This document shows positions 1 through 12,174 of a stretch of DNA of 64,000 nucleotides, piece by piece; the stretch's first letter is position 1; every line of letters begins with the position of its first letter. The notes under the pieces are model-generated. The model did no database searches and was not told the origin of the DNA. It saw only the letters and a program-made list of their open reading frames with translations. The position numbers and the translations under genes are program-made. Source of the stretch: Anaspis maculata (taxonomy: Eukaryota; Arthropoda; Insecta; Coleoptera; Scraptiidae); assembly GCA_949128115.1 (NCBI GenBank), contig OX421963.1, positions 34,517,979 through 34,581,978 of the forward strand, written 5' to 3'.

Positions 1-1228
1 TGTATGCGGTTTGATATTGGTAATTGGGCGCTCGCTATTTTCCAACTTTGAAATTCATTTGGAGCACAAGCGAATTTAAAATGTAGAAATTGAAGCGCAG
101 TTTTTAGCAATAGCTACAAAATAATTCGAGCAACATTTTTAAATAACCTCAATAAAATTAGCGGGAATGGAAATTCAAGTATTGTTCAAAATAAAAATGC
201 ACGTCTCGAAGGTTTATTTCCAATAAAAATATTGGCGCTATTATAATTTAGGAATTCAAAAGAATGACTTCAGTGTTTACCTACATTTAAGAAGTTGAAC
301 AATATCGGGCGGTTATCCATTTCACAAAAATTCCGTTAAAATACTCATTTCTAAGTTCAGTCACTTTCAAAATACACGTCTTTATATTTTCCAAGCTTCG
401 AAATAAAATCGTGGCATCGTGGCTTATATTTTTGTTAGACTAAAAACGTAACTGCATGTTTTTCCGAAGATGCTATTATTTTCTTGTACTGTGATAACTG
501 AAATTCAGACCATTTGTAAATTGTGTAGAATTATGTAAATTATTTATTACAACAGAACAATAACGTTTGAAATAATTTTGTATCAGGTTAAAGGTGCAGA
601 ATAAATGATATTACGCGAAATAGTTCAAAATTTTATTTTCAAACAAATCTTGACTGAAAATATATTTGAGTGATTTCCTTGTTAACCAAATTGAATTCTC
701 AATTCTTTTTTTATTGAATTTCTTGTGATATCGTTTTGCTTTTGCATTTGATATTTTAAATTACTCTTATTTTTTACTTGTATTTCAAAATATGGTACCG
801 GGCGGCTCTGCCAATACTTTCTAATTTAGAAATTAGGCCAAAAACATTCAGAAGAATGAGTTTGCGGGCTTTTTCCCTACAGCAACGTATATCTACAACC
901 GTGCAGCAACATTTTTAATTCACCGAATTAAAATTGACACTCAATTTTTCAAATCTTCGAATTGAAATCTTTAGAAGCAACATTTGCATTAGAAGCAATG
1001 TTCAATTTTGGCTGAACTTGGGTGCGTGTTCAAAATTTTCAAAGCTAGAAATGAAGGAATTTCCAGTTTCACTGCTGATGTGTTAATATGTTTCTTATTT
1101 CATAGTTGATGTAACAATGTTGATATTAAAAAATACTTTGGCGTTCCATAGTTCATGGTAGAATAGTCAAAATTTCAGGACATGCTTTACTTTATCACGT
1201 TCTTTTAGAAAATAGGGTCTTTGCAAAT
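1..1228. other. AT-rich intergenic sequence, nothing recognised
   Basis: No long reading frame, tandem array or clear inverted repeat is visible here. Homopolymer-like A and T tracts and short dispersed words dominate. It could be intron or intergenic DNA; the sequence alone does not decide. Confidence 0.5.
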
Positions 1229-1621
1229 ACAAGGTGATTCGAAAGCACAAGAAACACAAGATAAATTATGAACAGATATTTTTTCTCGCCCTTTGAAACA
1301 TTCTGCATTCAACGAGGCCTCATTATCTGGAAGATCGTGAATAACGAAGCCTATTCCAAAAATTTGGCTGATCTGGGACAAAAAACTTATGAACAAAACG
1401 AGAATTCACGTGGTGATTTATTCTTCATAGATCATTCTCCGGAAACTTACGTATTTTACCAAAGTCTTTTACCATAGGTCAGTTAAATTTTAAAGATGAG
1501 CTTTGCTGGTCACCTCCTCTCTGAAACGAAGACCGTTTCAATCAAAAACCGAGTGATTCAAAATGTGAAAAAATGTACCTACGATAAGTTTTTATTATTC
1601 CCGTCTTTTGAATCACCCTGT
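1229..1621. repeat. Possible small MITE with AAGGTGATTC ends
   Basis: The left end reads ACAAGGTGATTCGAAAG and the right end, read from the other strand, reads ACAGGGTGATTCAAAAG, giving imperfect terminal inverted repeats of about 17 bp around a 390-bp body. The same end sequence reappears as a tight palindrome at 1745-1772 (TACAGGGTGATGAATG and its partner) and as a hairpin at 34707-34782. No target-site duplication was identified, so the boundaries are tentative. The 69-codon frame inside resembles no family I know. Confidence 0.35.
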
Positions 1622-1802
1622 TTTTTGTAATGTTCTGATTTTCTGAAAGATCGTGGTCGTGGTCGAGAAAGCATATTCTGAAAATTTGGTTGATCTACCA
1701 TGGAAGCCTTCCGAATGAAACGTGAAATCCGTGGAGAATGAATCTACAGGGTGATGAATGAATCACCCTGTACTACAAGAAATATTTCAAGATTGTTTTG
1801 TC

Positions 1803-1955
1803 TGTAATCTTGAACCGTTGATACGATCAACTTGTAATTCGGTGCACAGACATGATTTTGCTGTTGAATGAGCCTATTAGTTTTTGGCTGTCATCTGTCT
1901 AACAGAAGCACCAGGATCAGAAAATGACAGAAGTTATATCTCACGGAACTTGACT
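1803..1955. repeat. Dispersed repeat, copy 1 (pair with 16086-16246)
   Basis: A stretch ending in the words GTTTTTGGCTGTCATCTGTC and AGAAAATGACAGAAG recurs in the same orientation at 16086-16246 with scattered substitutions. No terminal inverted repeats or coding potential are evident, so this is an unclassified interspersed repeat. Its true ends are unknown because only the shared part is visible. Confidence 0.7.
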
Positions 1956-3935
1956 TTCAATATGTTACTTGAAAGCCCCTGAAAAACTGTTTTCAGAACA
2001 ATTGAGGAAGTATTTCTCTGTCATTCGTCAAATAATTGCAAATGTAAAAGTTCAAAACTTTGCTTATCCAGTTATTCAAAATCTCTCCGATGGACTGGAA
2101 CCAAATTCGACAGGAAATACACAACAAAATAATCAAAATAAGTCTGTAGTGCAGTTTCCCACCATTTATCAGTCGGGCGCTACGAATGTTCAATTTTGTT
2201 CCTGGCTGTTTCAATCCGAGACGACCGCTTACCGAAGTTTTGACCACGCCGATCCGCGTATGGTGCAGGTTCAGACGTCCTTCGTTCCAATGTAACCATA
2301 ACCAATGTTTTACCTCCAATGTCAGTCAGCTGTCAAAACATGCACGCGCCCTATACAGGTTGCCCTACAACACTAAAGTGAGGTTATAAATTCAGCTAGG
2401 TTGACAACACTGACTGGCTCGTGAGTCGTGACATCATGTGGGAATGTCTAATTGCGTTTTTTTCACTAAAGATGGCGACAGACAATTAGGCCTTAGGTCA
2501 CTTGCCACTCACCTCGTCAAGCAAAGAGAGACCGCATCGTTCGACAAACCGCAAAGCTAAGTGCACAAGTACGATGTGAAGTTTTCGCTCAACTAAAATG
2601 TCATGTGGCAAAGCAAGTAACCGCATCATTTGTAGCCATCTTCGGGAAATAAATGATAAAGCACGCGTATCAATCTTAATTATTGACATAAATCGCACGC
2701 ACCCCAATTCAATTTAATCCTCCTCCTAACTCAACGAAAGTTTGGATAATAATAATTATCATCATTTCGGAAGACTTCACCACATTTCAAAAGTACATAC
2801 AAAAGTTTGCCCGGTCGAACTTTCCCCTCGGAAACTTCTGTCATATTTTAGCCAGTGTTTTTACATATATCTACTACACAGAGCGAAACTCCAGGAGAAA
2901 AAGTTGAAGTTTATTGTTCCGGGACAGTTTTTTTGCGTAAATATTTACTAGACTGGGGTGAAGATGGTTTGGAACAAATCTTAAATCTCATTGGTTCAGT
3001 ATTTTGTTTACGTCAAGTTAACAGGACATCGGGACGATGGTTATTTTAAGTACCTACGAAACGTTAAACATTTGAAAATTTGATTGAATAGCCGTTGAAC
3101 TTAGCACATCAGACGTTAGAAGTAACCAGAGACCTTCTTTAGAAGTTTTCAAAGACAAACTGTATTTGAGGCTCAACTTATTATGTAGGTAACAAAATAA
3201 ATTGAAAATAAACTATATAGATTAGAAGCCTTATAAATGACACATTTTCAAAAAAAGTGAATGTTGGTCCTGCTCGGTTGTCATGTAGCTTCCTGAGTTG
3301 AATCTTCAGAAGTCCTAATAATAAGACCATCCAGGATCATTAATTATCATTTGGCTTTCACGCTAACAGGTTTCTTTCCAGAGCTAAATTTTGCAATGTT
3401 GATTCAGTTGGTGTGAGCTTTCGTGCGAGACTCACTGCATGATAATCACATCTGAATGCGTTAAAAAGCAAGGTCAAGATTTTTACAAACACTGTTGTTG
3501 ATACAACGTCATTTATTTATAGTCTAGGATTCCCACTTTCAATGAACTAAAGATTACAGAATTATTCTGTCTTGTTATTGGAAGTTGGAAGACACTAGAA
3601 CAGAAAAGCGAATACCTACTTATTCTCAAGTACCGTCCTTAGCAGTAATCAGAGTGTTTTATTCGAGAACGGGGAGATTCAAAAAGGTCTTTATTATTGA
3701 AGATACCTTGTCTTGCTTCTTCGATGTCTAATTGTCTACAGTCACCAACTGAAGAGATTTCATCCACCTATAATATCCTTTCTCATCAGCTTTGTTTTTC
3801 CTCGCCTATAAGCGTTCCTTTGTGAGTTTGTGCTGCCTTGTTACTGTTACCGCACTTCCCTGCATCCAGATAATAAATAAAATGTCAAGGAAGTGAAAAA
3901 ACATGTTCACGTTTTTTGCCGCAAATGTTTCCAGG
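1956..3935. other. Unclassified sequence, no gene seen
   Basis: Overlapping 60-110 codon frames on both strands between 1969 and 3049 cancel each other and resemble no family I know. The 2400-2700 stretch is locally less AT-rich. Nothing else can be supported. Confidence 0.45.
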
Positions 3936-4385
3936 TATACAGGATGTCACACTTTTTTTGTCAATATTTTAGGAGATGGAGCATCAAAAATAAAAAAATA
4001 AAAAACAGATCTACTAAAGAAGATGTTACAGATATTCACAAATGATCACTGGTTTAGTTGACAGGTTGATTAAAAAATGATATTATCTAATCTACCTAGG
4101 TACTACCTACCTATTATCTACGCCAAGCCACGGTATTGATGTGACAAAAAACACCATGACCAGCTTGTAGATATGCATCAACTTACTATGGGTAGGAAAT
4201 GTGGTCAAAGTTCATCAATTAAATTTGGAGTTATAATTAAAAAAAAACTATTTTCAAAACTCAACTCTGAAAGTCTCTATCTCCGTTATAATGCGTTTCC
4301 GATGTAATTTTTTTCGAGGAAGTCTACTTATTTTTCGATGCTCTACCATTGCCTAAAATATTGACATAAAAGTGAGACACCCTGA
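3936..4385. repeat. Foldback element A (about 450 bp)
   Basis: The left end TATACAGGATGTCACACTTT is answered by AAAGTGAGACACCCTG at the right end. The inner words GGAGATGGAGCATC and GATGCTCTACC also pair, so the element folds on itself about a centre near 4160. Its inner portion, with the word GATATGCATCAACTTACT, matches an inverted partial copy around 7640-7710. The CAGGRTG end is shared with other foldbacks in the window. It is non-coding and probably a MITE. Confidence 0.75.
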
Positions 4386-5740
4386 AGGCACAAAATTTAA
4401 ATAAAATGTTATGTGAAATTTGTCCCTTGGTACAACACCTTCCTCTAGCTATAAGCAATACAAAATAATATTTAATACACATGCAATGGTTAATATTTTT
4501 TATGCATTATTTTGCACATAACAGTTTGCTTAAACCTTTTTGAATAACGAATCAAAAAGAAATCGAAGGACTTCACCTCGACACTCTATACATTTTTATA
4601 TTTTTCTGATAATTTTCAAGCATTACTGTATTTCTGTAAACTGGCCTGAACTCCAAGGGTGCGAATTTTGAGACACCTGTACCTGTATACATATGAGCAT
4701 CTACCTACTGTGTTTTGACTGACAGATTGCACTCGTCGCAATTCAATTATCTCCAATTTCCATACTCATCGACTTGTGATGTAAACATCTGATAGATAGG
4801 TATAAAATATTTGCTGTTCGTGAAATTAACAAATCGAATGTCACTCTAAAAAGTTTGCGAGTCTGAAAAACTGAATCAATAGTGACAGATCTTGATGGAT
4901 TGAATTTAAACCCTTGTCCATGTTCCATAACAGAAAGTGACTTTTCCTCTAGCTAGGAGAATGTGACTACAGATTTATTTTTAGTAGGTACCTATCTAAT
5001 GTTAGTGAAGTTCAGCCATCGACATCATGACCTTCCAAATTCAATTGAGCGAATTTAAAATTTAAATCACGCACCACCCTTTATAGCGCCTGTCACGAAG
5101 TTTGGATGTATCAGGTCCGTCATCATTTAACCATCCGGTGGGCCAAAAATACCGACTATAGATTATTATTGATAAAATATGCATAATGCTAGGAGGAAAT
5201 GTCGCTGGAGGCTGGAGTTTGAGGAGTCAAGTTTAAAATGGGCTCGATTCGGGTGGTGAAGTTCAAAAGGATCGGAGCTTTAATGAACTACGTGCTTCGA
5301 AGATTTTCAAGCTTTACTTAAGAACTTCCTAATTGCACCTCCTATAAATCTTTCACGTTTCAAATAAAAATGTTATCCCAGCTTCGCCTCCTTCTGACCT
5401 AAAAGTAAGTACATGCCAGTCACTTTCCAATTATGTTTTGTTTTACAAACCGTCTAAGCTGATATTGTCTCAGATCAATAGCTTTCTGCTACAGGCATAC
5501 TTAAATCCAAGTTGCTCTGGTGCTCTGGGCAATAATAAACTTGTTTCTTGTACCTGCGCCTTTTGTGTCATCTGGACACTCACTGGCGAAATTTGTCTTA
5601 TCAACTCCATGTTCAGTATCAGTGATTGCAATCAATCATCTGCATCCACTGCCAATACTCTCAAGACTCTATACGCTTGAGTTTTTCTTGAATCACTTAT
5701 GGCATTGGAACTTGTTTTATCATGAATATTCTCAACTTTC
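4386..5740. other. Unclassified sequence
   Basis: Only chance frames are present, such as a pair of overlapping 75-80 codon frames near 5438-5747 with no recognisable motif. No tandem array or palindrome is seen. Confidence 0.45.
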
Positions 5741-5744
5741 TTGG

Positions 5745-5840
5745 TAAGTATTATTACGAGCGGTGATTCTGGAGAACACGCCATCTTCCTATTAGGTCGC
5801 AGTGTACAAGTGCGGAGCTCTAGTGCATTACATAACATGC
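5745..5840 (-). mobile_element. LTR 3'-end fragment
   Basis: Read on the minus strand this shows GAGCTCCGCACTTGTACACT, then the words GCGACCTAATAGGAAGATGG and CGTGTTCTCC, ending in CGCTCGTAATAATA. That is the same order and wording as the 3' part of the solo LTR at 30167-30685 and the fragments at 9672-9866 and 54815-54999. It is the broken end of an LTR retrotransposon with no body attached. Confidence 0.75.
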
Positions 5841-5875
5841 GTGTACAGTGCCGTCTTTTGTGTAAGCGGTTGAAC

Positions 5876-5955
5876 CCAAAGGTCTTTCCCGCAACTCGCT
5901 ATCGTTAATCAATCTTTAGAAAAATGGGGGTAGACATGTTTTTTGATGCCCCTGT
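5876..5955 (+). repeat. Short dispersed repeat, copy 1 (pair with 9466-9545)
   Basis: The words CCGCAACTCGCTATCG and AGAAAAATGGGG recur in the same order and orientation at 9466-9545, both ending in CCCTGTATA. In each case an LTR fragment lies within 150 bp, so both copies may belong to one older repeat block. Function unknown. Confidence 0.7.
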
Positions 5956-6194
5956 ATAACATAAAAAAATATGTACATAACACGTATATTTTTTTGCAAT
6001 TGATTTTTTCAATAAAACGTGTTTTCTGCTTCAATTCCAAATAATAAAAATAACTGAGTCCATCGTAGTAGACACATTTCTTTCGAAAACATAAAAATCA
6101 ATAAAACAATCTTATTATAGAGCTAGTAATTAATAACCTTTTACTTGTCTTGAATTTTTATTATAGAAAGTTTTAAATAAATATACATGTTCAT

Positions 6195-7282
6195 TATACA
6201 GGGTGGCCCAACGAAAACAGAACAGAGGGGTTTTCGGGCATTTCACCTAATTTTTTTTAAAAAAGCTTGAACAGGTCGATTTTTATACCAAGGGGGACAT
6301 CTGAAACATACATTGGCGAATTTCTATCTTTATCGCCCTCACCCCCACCCACCCCAACTTCGAAGTTTCAAATGACACCACCCACCTTGCGATACATCAA
6401 ATTAAAAAGAATCAAATTCTCTTTCTGAATAAAATATTTCTATAACTTCCAACCCCACCCCCCTTCTTTCCAAAATTGTCTGAGTTTCTAATGTAATATT
6501 TTTGACCTTTTAATTCCCTTCAGTGCAGTCAACGTCATCCTGCATAGCACCGAGGGAGAAGATTTCCTGTGTAAAAAGTTCCACCCAAACTCACCCCTTC
6601 ACTCCCCCACCCCAACTTCAAAATCTAAAATGACACGTCCTACTTTGTGATACATCAAATTGAAGGAAATTGAATTCTCTTCCTGAATAAAATATTTTCA
6701 GAATTTTCAAAAAGCCATTTTTTCCCTAAAATACTTAGAATGTTCAATTTATTGGGGGAGGGGTTGAAAATTTGAAAAAAATTGTTTTAAGAAAGAGAAA
6801 TCAATTTCCTTTTATTCTTTGTATCACAAAGTAGGTGGTGTCTGTTTTAATTTTTAAATTGGGGTGGGGGAGAGGAAAGGGGTGAATTTGGGTAGCATTT
6901 TTCTCCACCAAAAACTTCCTCCTCAGGTGCTATTCAGGATGACGCTAATTGAATTGAAGAGAATTTGAGGATCGAGAAAAAAAAATGGGACAGTCAGAGA
7001 AATTTGAGAAGATGGGGGTGGGGTTAAAAATTTTGAAAATATTTTTTTTCAGAGAGGTAATTTGATTCTCTTTGATTTGATGTATCGCAAAGTAGATAAT
7101 GTCATTTGAAATTCTAAAGTTGAGGCGGGTAGGGGTCAGGGGGCTGAAGATAGAAATTTGCCAATGTATGTTTCAGATGTCCCCCTCGATATAAAAATTG
7201 ACCTGTCTGAGCTTTTTTCGAAAAAATGAAATGAAATGCCCGAAAACCCCTCTGTTCTGTTTTCGTTGGGCCACCCTGTATA
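6195..7282. repeat. Foldback element B (about 1.09 kb)
   Basis: The left end TATACAGGGTGGCCCAACG and the right end CGTTGGGCCACCCTGTATA are exact inverted repeats, and pairing continues inward with few breaks (for example GAGGGGTTTTCGGGC) to a centre near 6740. The arms are almost the full half-length, so the element is a long hairpin rather than a transposon with a coding core. The outer TATA or TA could be the target-site duplication. It abuts a LINE 3' fragment at 7283. Non-autonomous and non-coding. Confidence 0.9.
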
Positions 7283-7437
7283 AAAGGGAATATGTAAAAC
7301 AAAAAAACTAAATTATATATAAAAAAATCTCCTCTAAGGAAGATAAAGGGGGGTATAGTGCCTAATACAGCAGCAGCATTTCCTTTTTGGATAGCCACGC
7401 TCATTCTTTGTATCAAATAGAAAGGCCTTTCACTTTG
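7283..7437 (-). pseudogene. Non-LTR retrotransposon C-terminal fragment (1)
   Basis: The minus-strand frame begins around LIQRMSVAIQKGNAAAVLG and continues TIPPFIFL. This is the last part of the polyprotein of a group of non-LTR retrotransposons whose reverse transcriptase is followed by a domain ending in a QR(M/I)S(V/L)AIQKGNA motif. A longer copy of the same domain lies at 20963-21421. Only the last few dozen residues remain. The downstream frame runs into foldback B, showing that B or the LINE was inserted next to the other. The reverse-transcriptase core is absent. The call rests on motif memory plus the second copy in this window. Confidence 0.7.
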
Positions 7438-7539
7438 TAGTTCTCTTTCTTTTTATATTTTCTGTTGATGTTTCACGGAAAATCGACCAAAAAAAATCTG
7501 CAAGCATTGCTTCTGACCATTTCCCATTGTACTCGCTAG

Positions 7540-7760
7540 GAAAAATTTACATCGGAGACGTATAAGTGTAACGGAGATAGGGGCTTTCAAGGGTGAGTTT
7601 TAAAAATTGTTTTTTTGTTCAATTCCATATTAAATTACTGGATTTTGACCAAATTTGGTACACGAAGTAAGTTGATGCATACCTACGAGCTGGTCATATT
7701 GACTTTTGTCTCATTTGTAAAATTTGCAATTTTTTATTGATTTTTTTTGCGAAAGCACTC
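7540..7760. repeat. Partial copy of a foldback-family arm
   Basis: Words such as CGGAGATAGGGGCTTTCAA, GACCAAATTTGGTACAC and GTTGATGCATACCTACGAGC match, inverted, the arm of foldback A near 4120-4290 and resemble the arms of foldbacks C and D. It looks like a solo half of such a palindrome. Confidence 0.55.
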
Positions 7761-8409
7761 ATTTTCAGTACATTTTCATTTCACAGTATGTGTAGTTAGA
7801 GCTTAAAGTAACTTTTGCGCCTGGAGCGGTTTGCAGCGCAAGCAACTTTGAACAATTTTTGTGTCAAAAAGATCATGTTTTTCGATGATTTTCGTCCTGG
7901 AATGAGTCAAGGAACTGCTCTTTCTGAAATATACCACATGTTTGAGGTCACCTTGTACAGCCACCCCCCGAGCAATTATCGAGTTAGTTGTCTGAAACTA
8001 ACAACAATTATGGCGCCTCGTGGAGCTGCTGGAGCAGCAATAGCACCATAATTCGCGGGATTTGTGTCAGCATAATAGAACCCTAATGAGACCGACCTTA
8101 GGCTTTGAGCAGATAATGCTTCGAGACGTATTTTTGAATGTCTTTAGTGCATAAGTATGTAAAAGCACATGAAAGCACCCTTTCAACAACATTAGGTACC
8201 GACCAAGACTTCTCAATTTCATCTCACAGACGTCGCTGATTCGTTATCAATAATAATAAGCAGACAGGTTGTTCTTTTGTCTCGGTAATTATTTCTGCTA
8301 AAAACAAATGTAGAGGATTATTTTTCTCAAGTATGTAGGACGTCGTTGGTTTTTGCCGCTTGGAGGTATATTCATCGGTTCTCGATATACCGGCCATTTT
8401 TGAAGCACA

Positions 8410-9230
8410 AAATTGAGGCGAACAATTTTTTGAATCGGTCGAATCATATTTGAATCAAGATATCAAATGCGGACATGCCATCACGACTGTTTGCATTATG
8501 CATCGCTCACTGGTCATCAGTGCGGTTTGCAAGTGAGGCAGCCCGCTGCACACGTGGCGCACGTGACGCAGCCCGCCGCGTGAATGTACTACTTCACATT
8601 CGGTTCTCGAATCTCGACACTCGTCGGGGGCGGCATGCCGGAGCGGCGGCGGCTTCAAAACACCCAAGTATTGAAATAATTCGGGGGCGGCGGCGGTTTG
8701 AAAACACTCCAGTGTTGAAGCGAACATAACAAAACATTTATTCAAATCGGTCGGGACACTCTCAAGATACTCCTTGGGGGCGGCACGCGGAGGCGGCGGT
8801 GAACACCTCAGCGTTGCAATAACTTGGGGGCGGCGGCAATTCAAAGATACCCCAGTTTTGAGGCGAACAACACAAAAGAATTTATTCGAATCGGTGGAGC
8901 CACTCTCAAGAGCCCCGTCGGGGAGCAGCAGGTTTTTCTTAGAAGCAGCCCAGTGTTGAGACGAACAAAATAAAAAAAATGAAACAAAAATTATTCAAAT
9001 CGGTCGAGTCACTCTCAAGATCCTCGTCGGGGGCGGCACGTGGAGGCGGTGGCGGCACGCGGAGGCGGTGGCGGCGGTTTTTTTACCTCTTAAACCACCC
9101 CATTATTGTTGAGGTGAACACAAAAAAGAGAAAATTATTCAAATCGGTCTAGCTATTCTCAAGATCCTCGTCGGGGGCGGAACGCGGAGAAGGTGGCGGC
9201 GGTTTTTTATTATGCAAGATGAAAACCGAA
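8410..9230. repeat. GC-rich minisatellite, four to five degenerate units
   Basis: Units of about 100-155 bp start with AATTTATTCAAATCGGTC-like sequence, continue CACTCTCAAGATCCTCGTCG, enter a GGGGGCGGCACGCGGAGGCG block and end GTGTTGAGGCGAACA. Starts are visible near 8731, 8867, 8965 and 9119, with a decayed one near 8410. Within the unit at 8965 a sub-repeat (CACGTGGAGGCGGTGGCGG) is itself doubled. Frames of 60-130 codons on both strands here (8455-8959) are by-products of the array. The GC-rich blocks stand out sharply from the AT-rich surroundings. Confidence 0.8.
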
Positions 9231-9465
9231 AAACCAAGAGCATCAATCAAACTTATTCAAGATGAAAACCGCTGGAAATTTTCGGAAACTTTTTGCACCT
9301 GTTCATCGAAATTTTTCAAGGACGTCAACGTCATTTTAATCACTCATTATTGTGTAGTGAAAAAAAATTTAAAATTTTGAGGTGCCCTTGTACTTAGAGT
9401 TTTGTTGAAGTAGTTTTGTTGATACATATATTAAACTTGACGAAAAAAAGCAGATGAACCCAACA

Positions 9466-9545
9466 GCCTTTGCCGCAACTCGCTATCGCTAACCAATCTC
9501 TAGAAAAATGGGGTGGGCATGTTCTTTGAATGACCCTGTATATCT
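9466..9545 (+). repeat. Short dispersed repeat, copy 2 (pair with 5876-5955)
   Basis: Same wording as the copy at 5876: GCCGCAACTCGCTATCG, AGAAAAATGGGGTGGGC and CCCTGTATAT in order. An LTR fragment follows at 9672. Confidence 0.7.
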
Positions 9546-9671
9546 ATTCAGAAATATCAAATATGTTAAAATTATGCATGATAAACAGAAAGAGGAAAAA
9601 ATATATTTTTTTGTAGACCAGTGTTATTTCCTGTCCCTCGGAACTCCAAACTTGAAATGCACTTTAAACGC

Positions 9672-9866
9672 TCTAGAGCCGGCGCCGCCGCCAAATGGAC
9701 AGATGTTTTCTAACCCACCGTTCAAGTCTCCCATGTATTTCAATCGGCAAGCCATCACGTATATTCTGGAAACGTCCAGAGCTCCGCATTTGTACACTGC
9801 GACCTAATGGGAAAACTGAAGAGTCTAGTGAGATCGCGTGTTCTCCGGAATCGTCGCTTGTAACAA
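9672..9866 (+). mobile_element. LTR 3'-end fragment
   Basis: The order GCCGCCAAATGGACAG, CAAGTCTCCCATGTATTTC, CAGAGCTCCGCATTTGTACA, CTGCGACCTAATGGGAA, GATCGCGTGTTCTCCGG and CGCTTGTAACA matches the 3' two-fifths of the solo LTR at 30167-30685 and ends at the same TAACA. The 5' part of the LTR is missing. The two overlapping frames of 61 and 99 codons here are incidental. Confidence 0.8.
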
Positions 9867-9869
9867 TAT

Positions 9870-11385
9870 TTTCAAACTAATAATTGAATGGATTTAGACT
9901 TTTTTCATACGGGGAGGGCACTAGGAAAGCCCGACACCTTGTTGCAGGACCTTGTAAAAAGGATTTTGTTTTCCAGATACTAGATACAAGATATTTCAAG
10001 CTGATGCTTCAGTAACGTAAAAGGTGTCTATTATTGTGCGGAACAAATAACTATTGTGCAGGATACCGGAAAATTTCCTCGCATCTGAATCGAATCCAGT
10101 GGGTATAATAGTTGAAACCTGCCTATCGTGAAACGAATGAATAAAAGTTCACATTTTACTTCATACCTATCTTTGAAGTGTCGTGAACAGATATTCAAAA
10201 ATTCTTTGCCTGATCCTGATGTTTACCATTACCTCAATAAGTACTCGTAGACTCGTGTACTTATACACCTATAATGTATGTACGATATCTACATGAAAAC
10301 GTAAACAAGAATTTTTCTTTGGATGGCACGAGGCTCCTTGTAATTGCTCCAACCTGTGGTTGGGTACAACATGTATAAGTTATCTGCTTTGCGAGTGAGC
10401 AGTAATCCCCAAATTGTAGGCATCTAACCCACGTAAAATAAGTAGCAATTTTGTGACTTATGTACTTATTAAACTTTCCCACAAATTATTGCGATTATTG
10501 CGAAATTTGGTCGATTACAGGCTTTAGATGTCACAACGCCATTAAGCACCACAATCATACCTAGGTATACGTGGATTAGCAATATCCATTGTTCAAGTTC
10601 AATTATTACTTGTCAGGTAGCCAGGTAGATAGGTACTCGGAATTCAATCACCGGTGAATTTGATTGGAAGTGAAGTCGTGTGAAAACCATTATTGTTCAA
10701 TTAATTGACTACAGTTCAAACACCGAACTGATTTGTTTTAATGAAATGATGAAAAAATAAACACGAGGGGTACCTTCTGTAAATACGGCCTTCGGAGTTG
10801 GTTTTTTCGCGGTTCAATCCAATTTTCCGCGTCAGTCTTGACATTTTATTTTCATTCGGTAGTCAGATGATCGAAAGAATTGGGCGACGCGTCAATATTT
10901 GCCGAGGAAAATTGCGCTTAAACTTGGCCTTCCAGAGAAATGCCGGAAGCCACGCGCCCTCATCAACATAGAAAAGCGCTTTGTTCCTGAAGGAATGGCA
11001 AATTTAACTAAATATAGCTTCACTTTGTTACTAACGTTACTAGCTAAACCTCGCACTACGCTGCCCTTCGAGGCACGGTGCTTTGCTTTGGAGGATCGAG
11101 CACCTGGCTGAGGCAATAAAACTCGAGCATTTCCGCTCCGCCAATTGGCCTAGCTCGCTGTTTTTATGCTTACAGCTTCTTTGGCCTTTAATTGAACATC
11201 ATGGTCGAAAGAAAAGTCAGAGAGTCTCAGCCTCCCCTATTGCGATTCTCCAGTCGCGCAGAGAAATCAGAAATTGGCCGTATTTCAAACAATTTGCGTG
11301 TAAAGGGAAACTTTCTGTTGACATGGTAAACAAAATAGAAACGGAGCACGAGCCAGGAGAAACGCCTTTATGCTTCGGTCAAATT
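9870..11385. other. Unclassified sequence
   Basis: No motif-bearing frame is present. Mirror frames at 10892-11116 on both strands and a frame at 11083-11454 that runs into the TG microsatellite are judged non-coding. The 10860-11300 part is more GC-balanced than its neighbours and could be an unrecognised repeat. Confidence 0.4.
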
Positions 11386-11428
11386 GTGTGTGTGTGCTCG
11401 CGTGTGTGTGTGTGTGTGTGTGTGTGTC
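11386..11428. repeat. (TG)n microsatellite
   Basis: Two runs of GT dinucleotides separated by CTCGC make about 40 bp of simple repeat. Confidence 0.95.
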
Positions 11429-11429
11429 T

Positions 11430-12174
11430 TCCAGTTTTATTTATTGTGGTTTAGATGGTGAAATGGTGATCGTGGAACGTGGAAGTTTCGCCACGTGCGG
11501 TGGACAAAGGAGATGGTGGCTGGATGATGGATCCCCAGGCTCTGAATCATTCTGAAATTCCACTTGATCGTCCAAATACCACCACTAGAGTCTCGGACTA
11601 AATGCACTTAAATTCATAGCTCTGCATATACAGAGTGACCGACCTCAGACCTCTGTCACTGAATTTACGAGATGATTGTTCCTTGATCTTCTTCGCGACT
11701 AACTGTGTAGGCAAATTTGTTCTAAGGATTAAATTTTCAAGATACGAAAATATGTAGGTATACCTTGAAGTTGGTGGTAAAAAAAACTTCATTTCCAATA
11801 AAAGGCAAACAAATGACAATAATAATTTTAAACATTTGTTACTTCGAATTAAAAACCTCATTTAAATAAAAGAAGCTTTCATTTGAGTTGGGTAAGAAGT
11901 TAAGAAGTGGACTAACAATATTTCTCTTCTCACAGGTTGCGTAGGTGCTTTTGTTAACCAAAATCTGTCGAGCCTGCTTGCTCCTCGCCATTATTCCAGA
12001 AATGAGAAATGTCTCATCTATAATAGATATTTACTTATTTGTGTGCAAACAGAGGGTAGCACGTACAATTATTATTGTTGTTGAATAGATTTTTGTATCA
12101 AGAATTACAACACTTGTCAGCCAGCGATATCGCACAAATAGGGCAGACCTCGGTCATACACTCACAAATCGTAT
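11430..12174. other. Unclassified sequence
   Basis: AT-rich from about 11560 onward, with no recognisable gene. The 65-codon minus-strand frame at 12098-12295 is an arm of foldback C. Confidence 0.4.

Noticed and set aside
8455..8844. 129-codon minus-strand frame
   Set aside because: Created by the GC-rich minisatellite, where stop codons are rare by composition.
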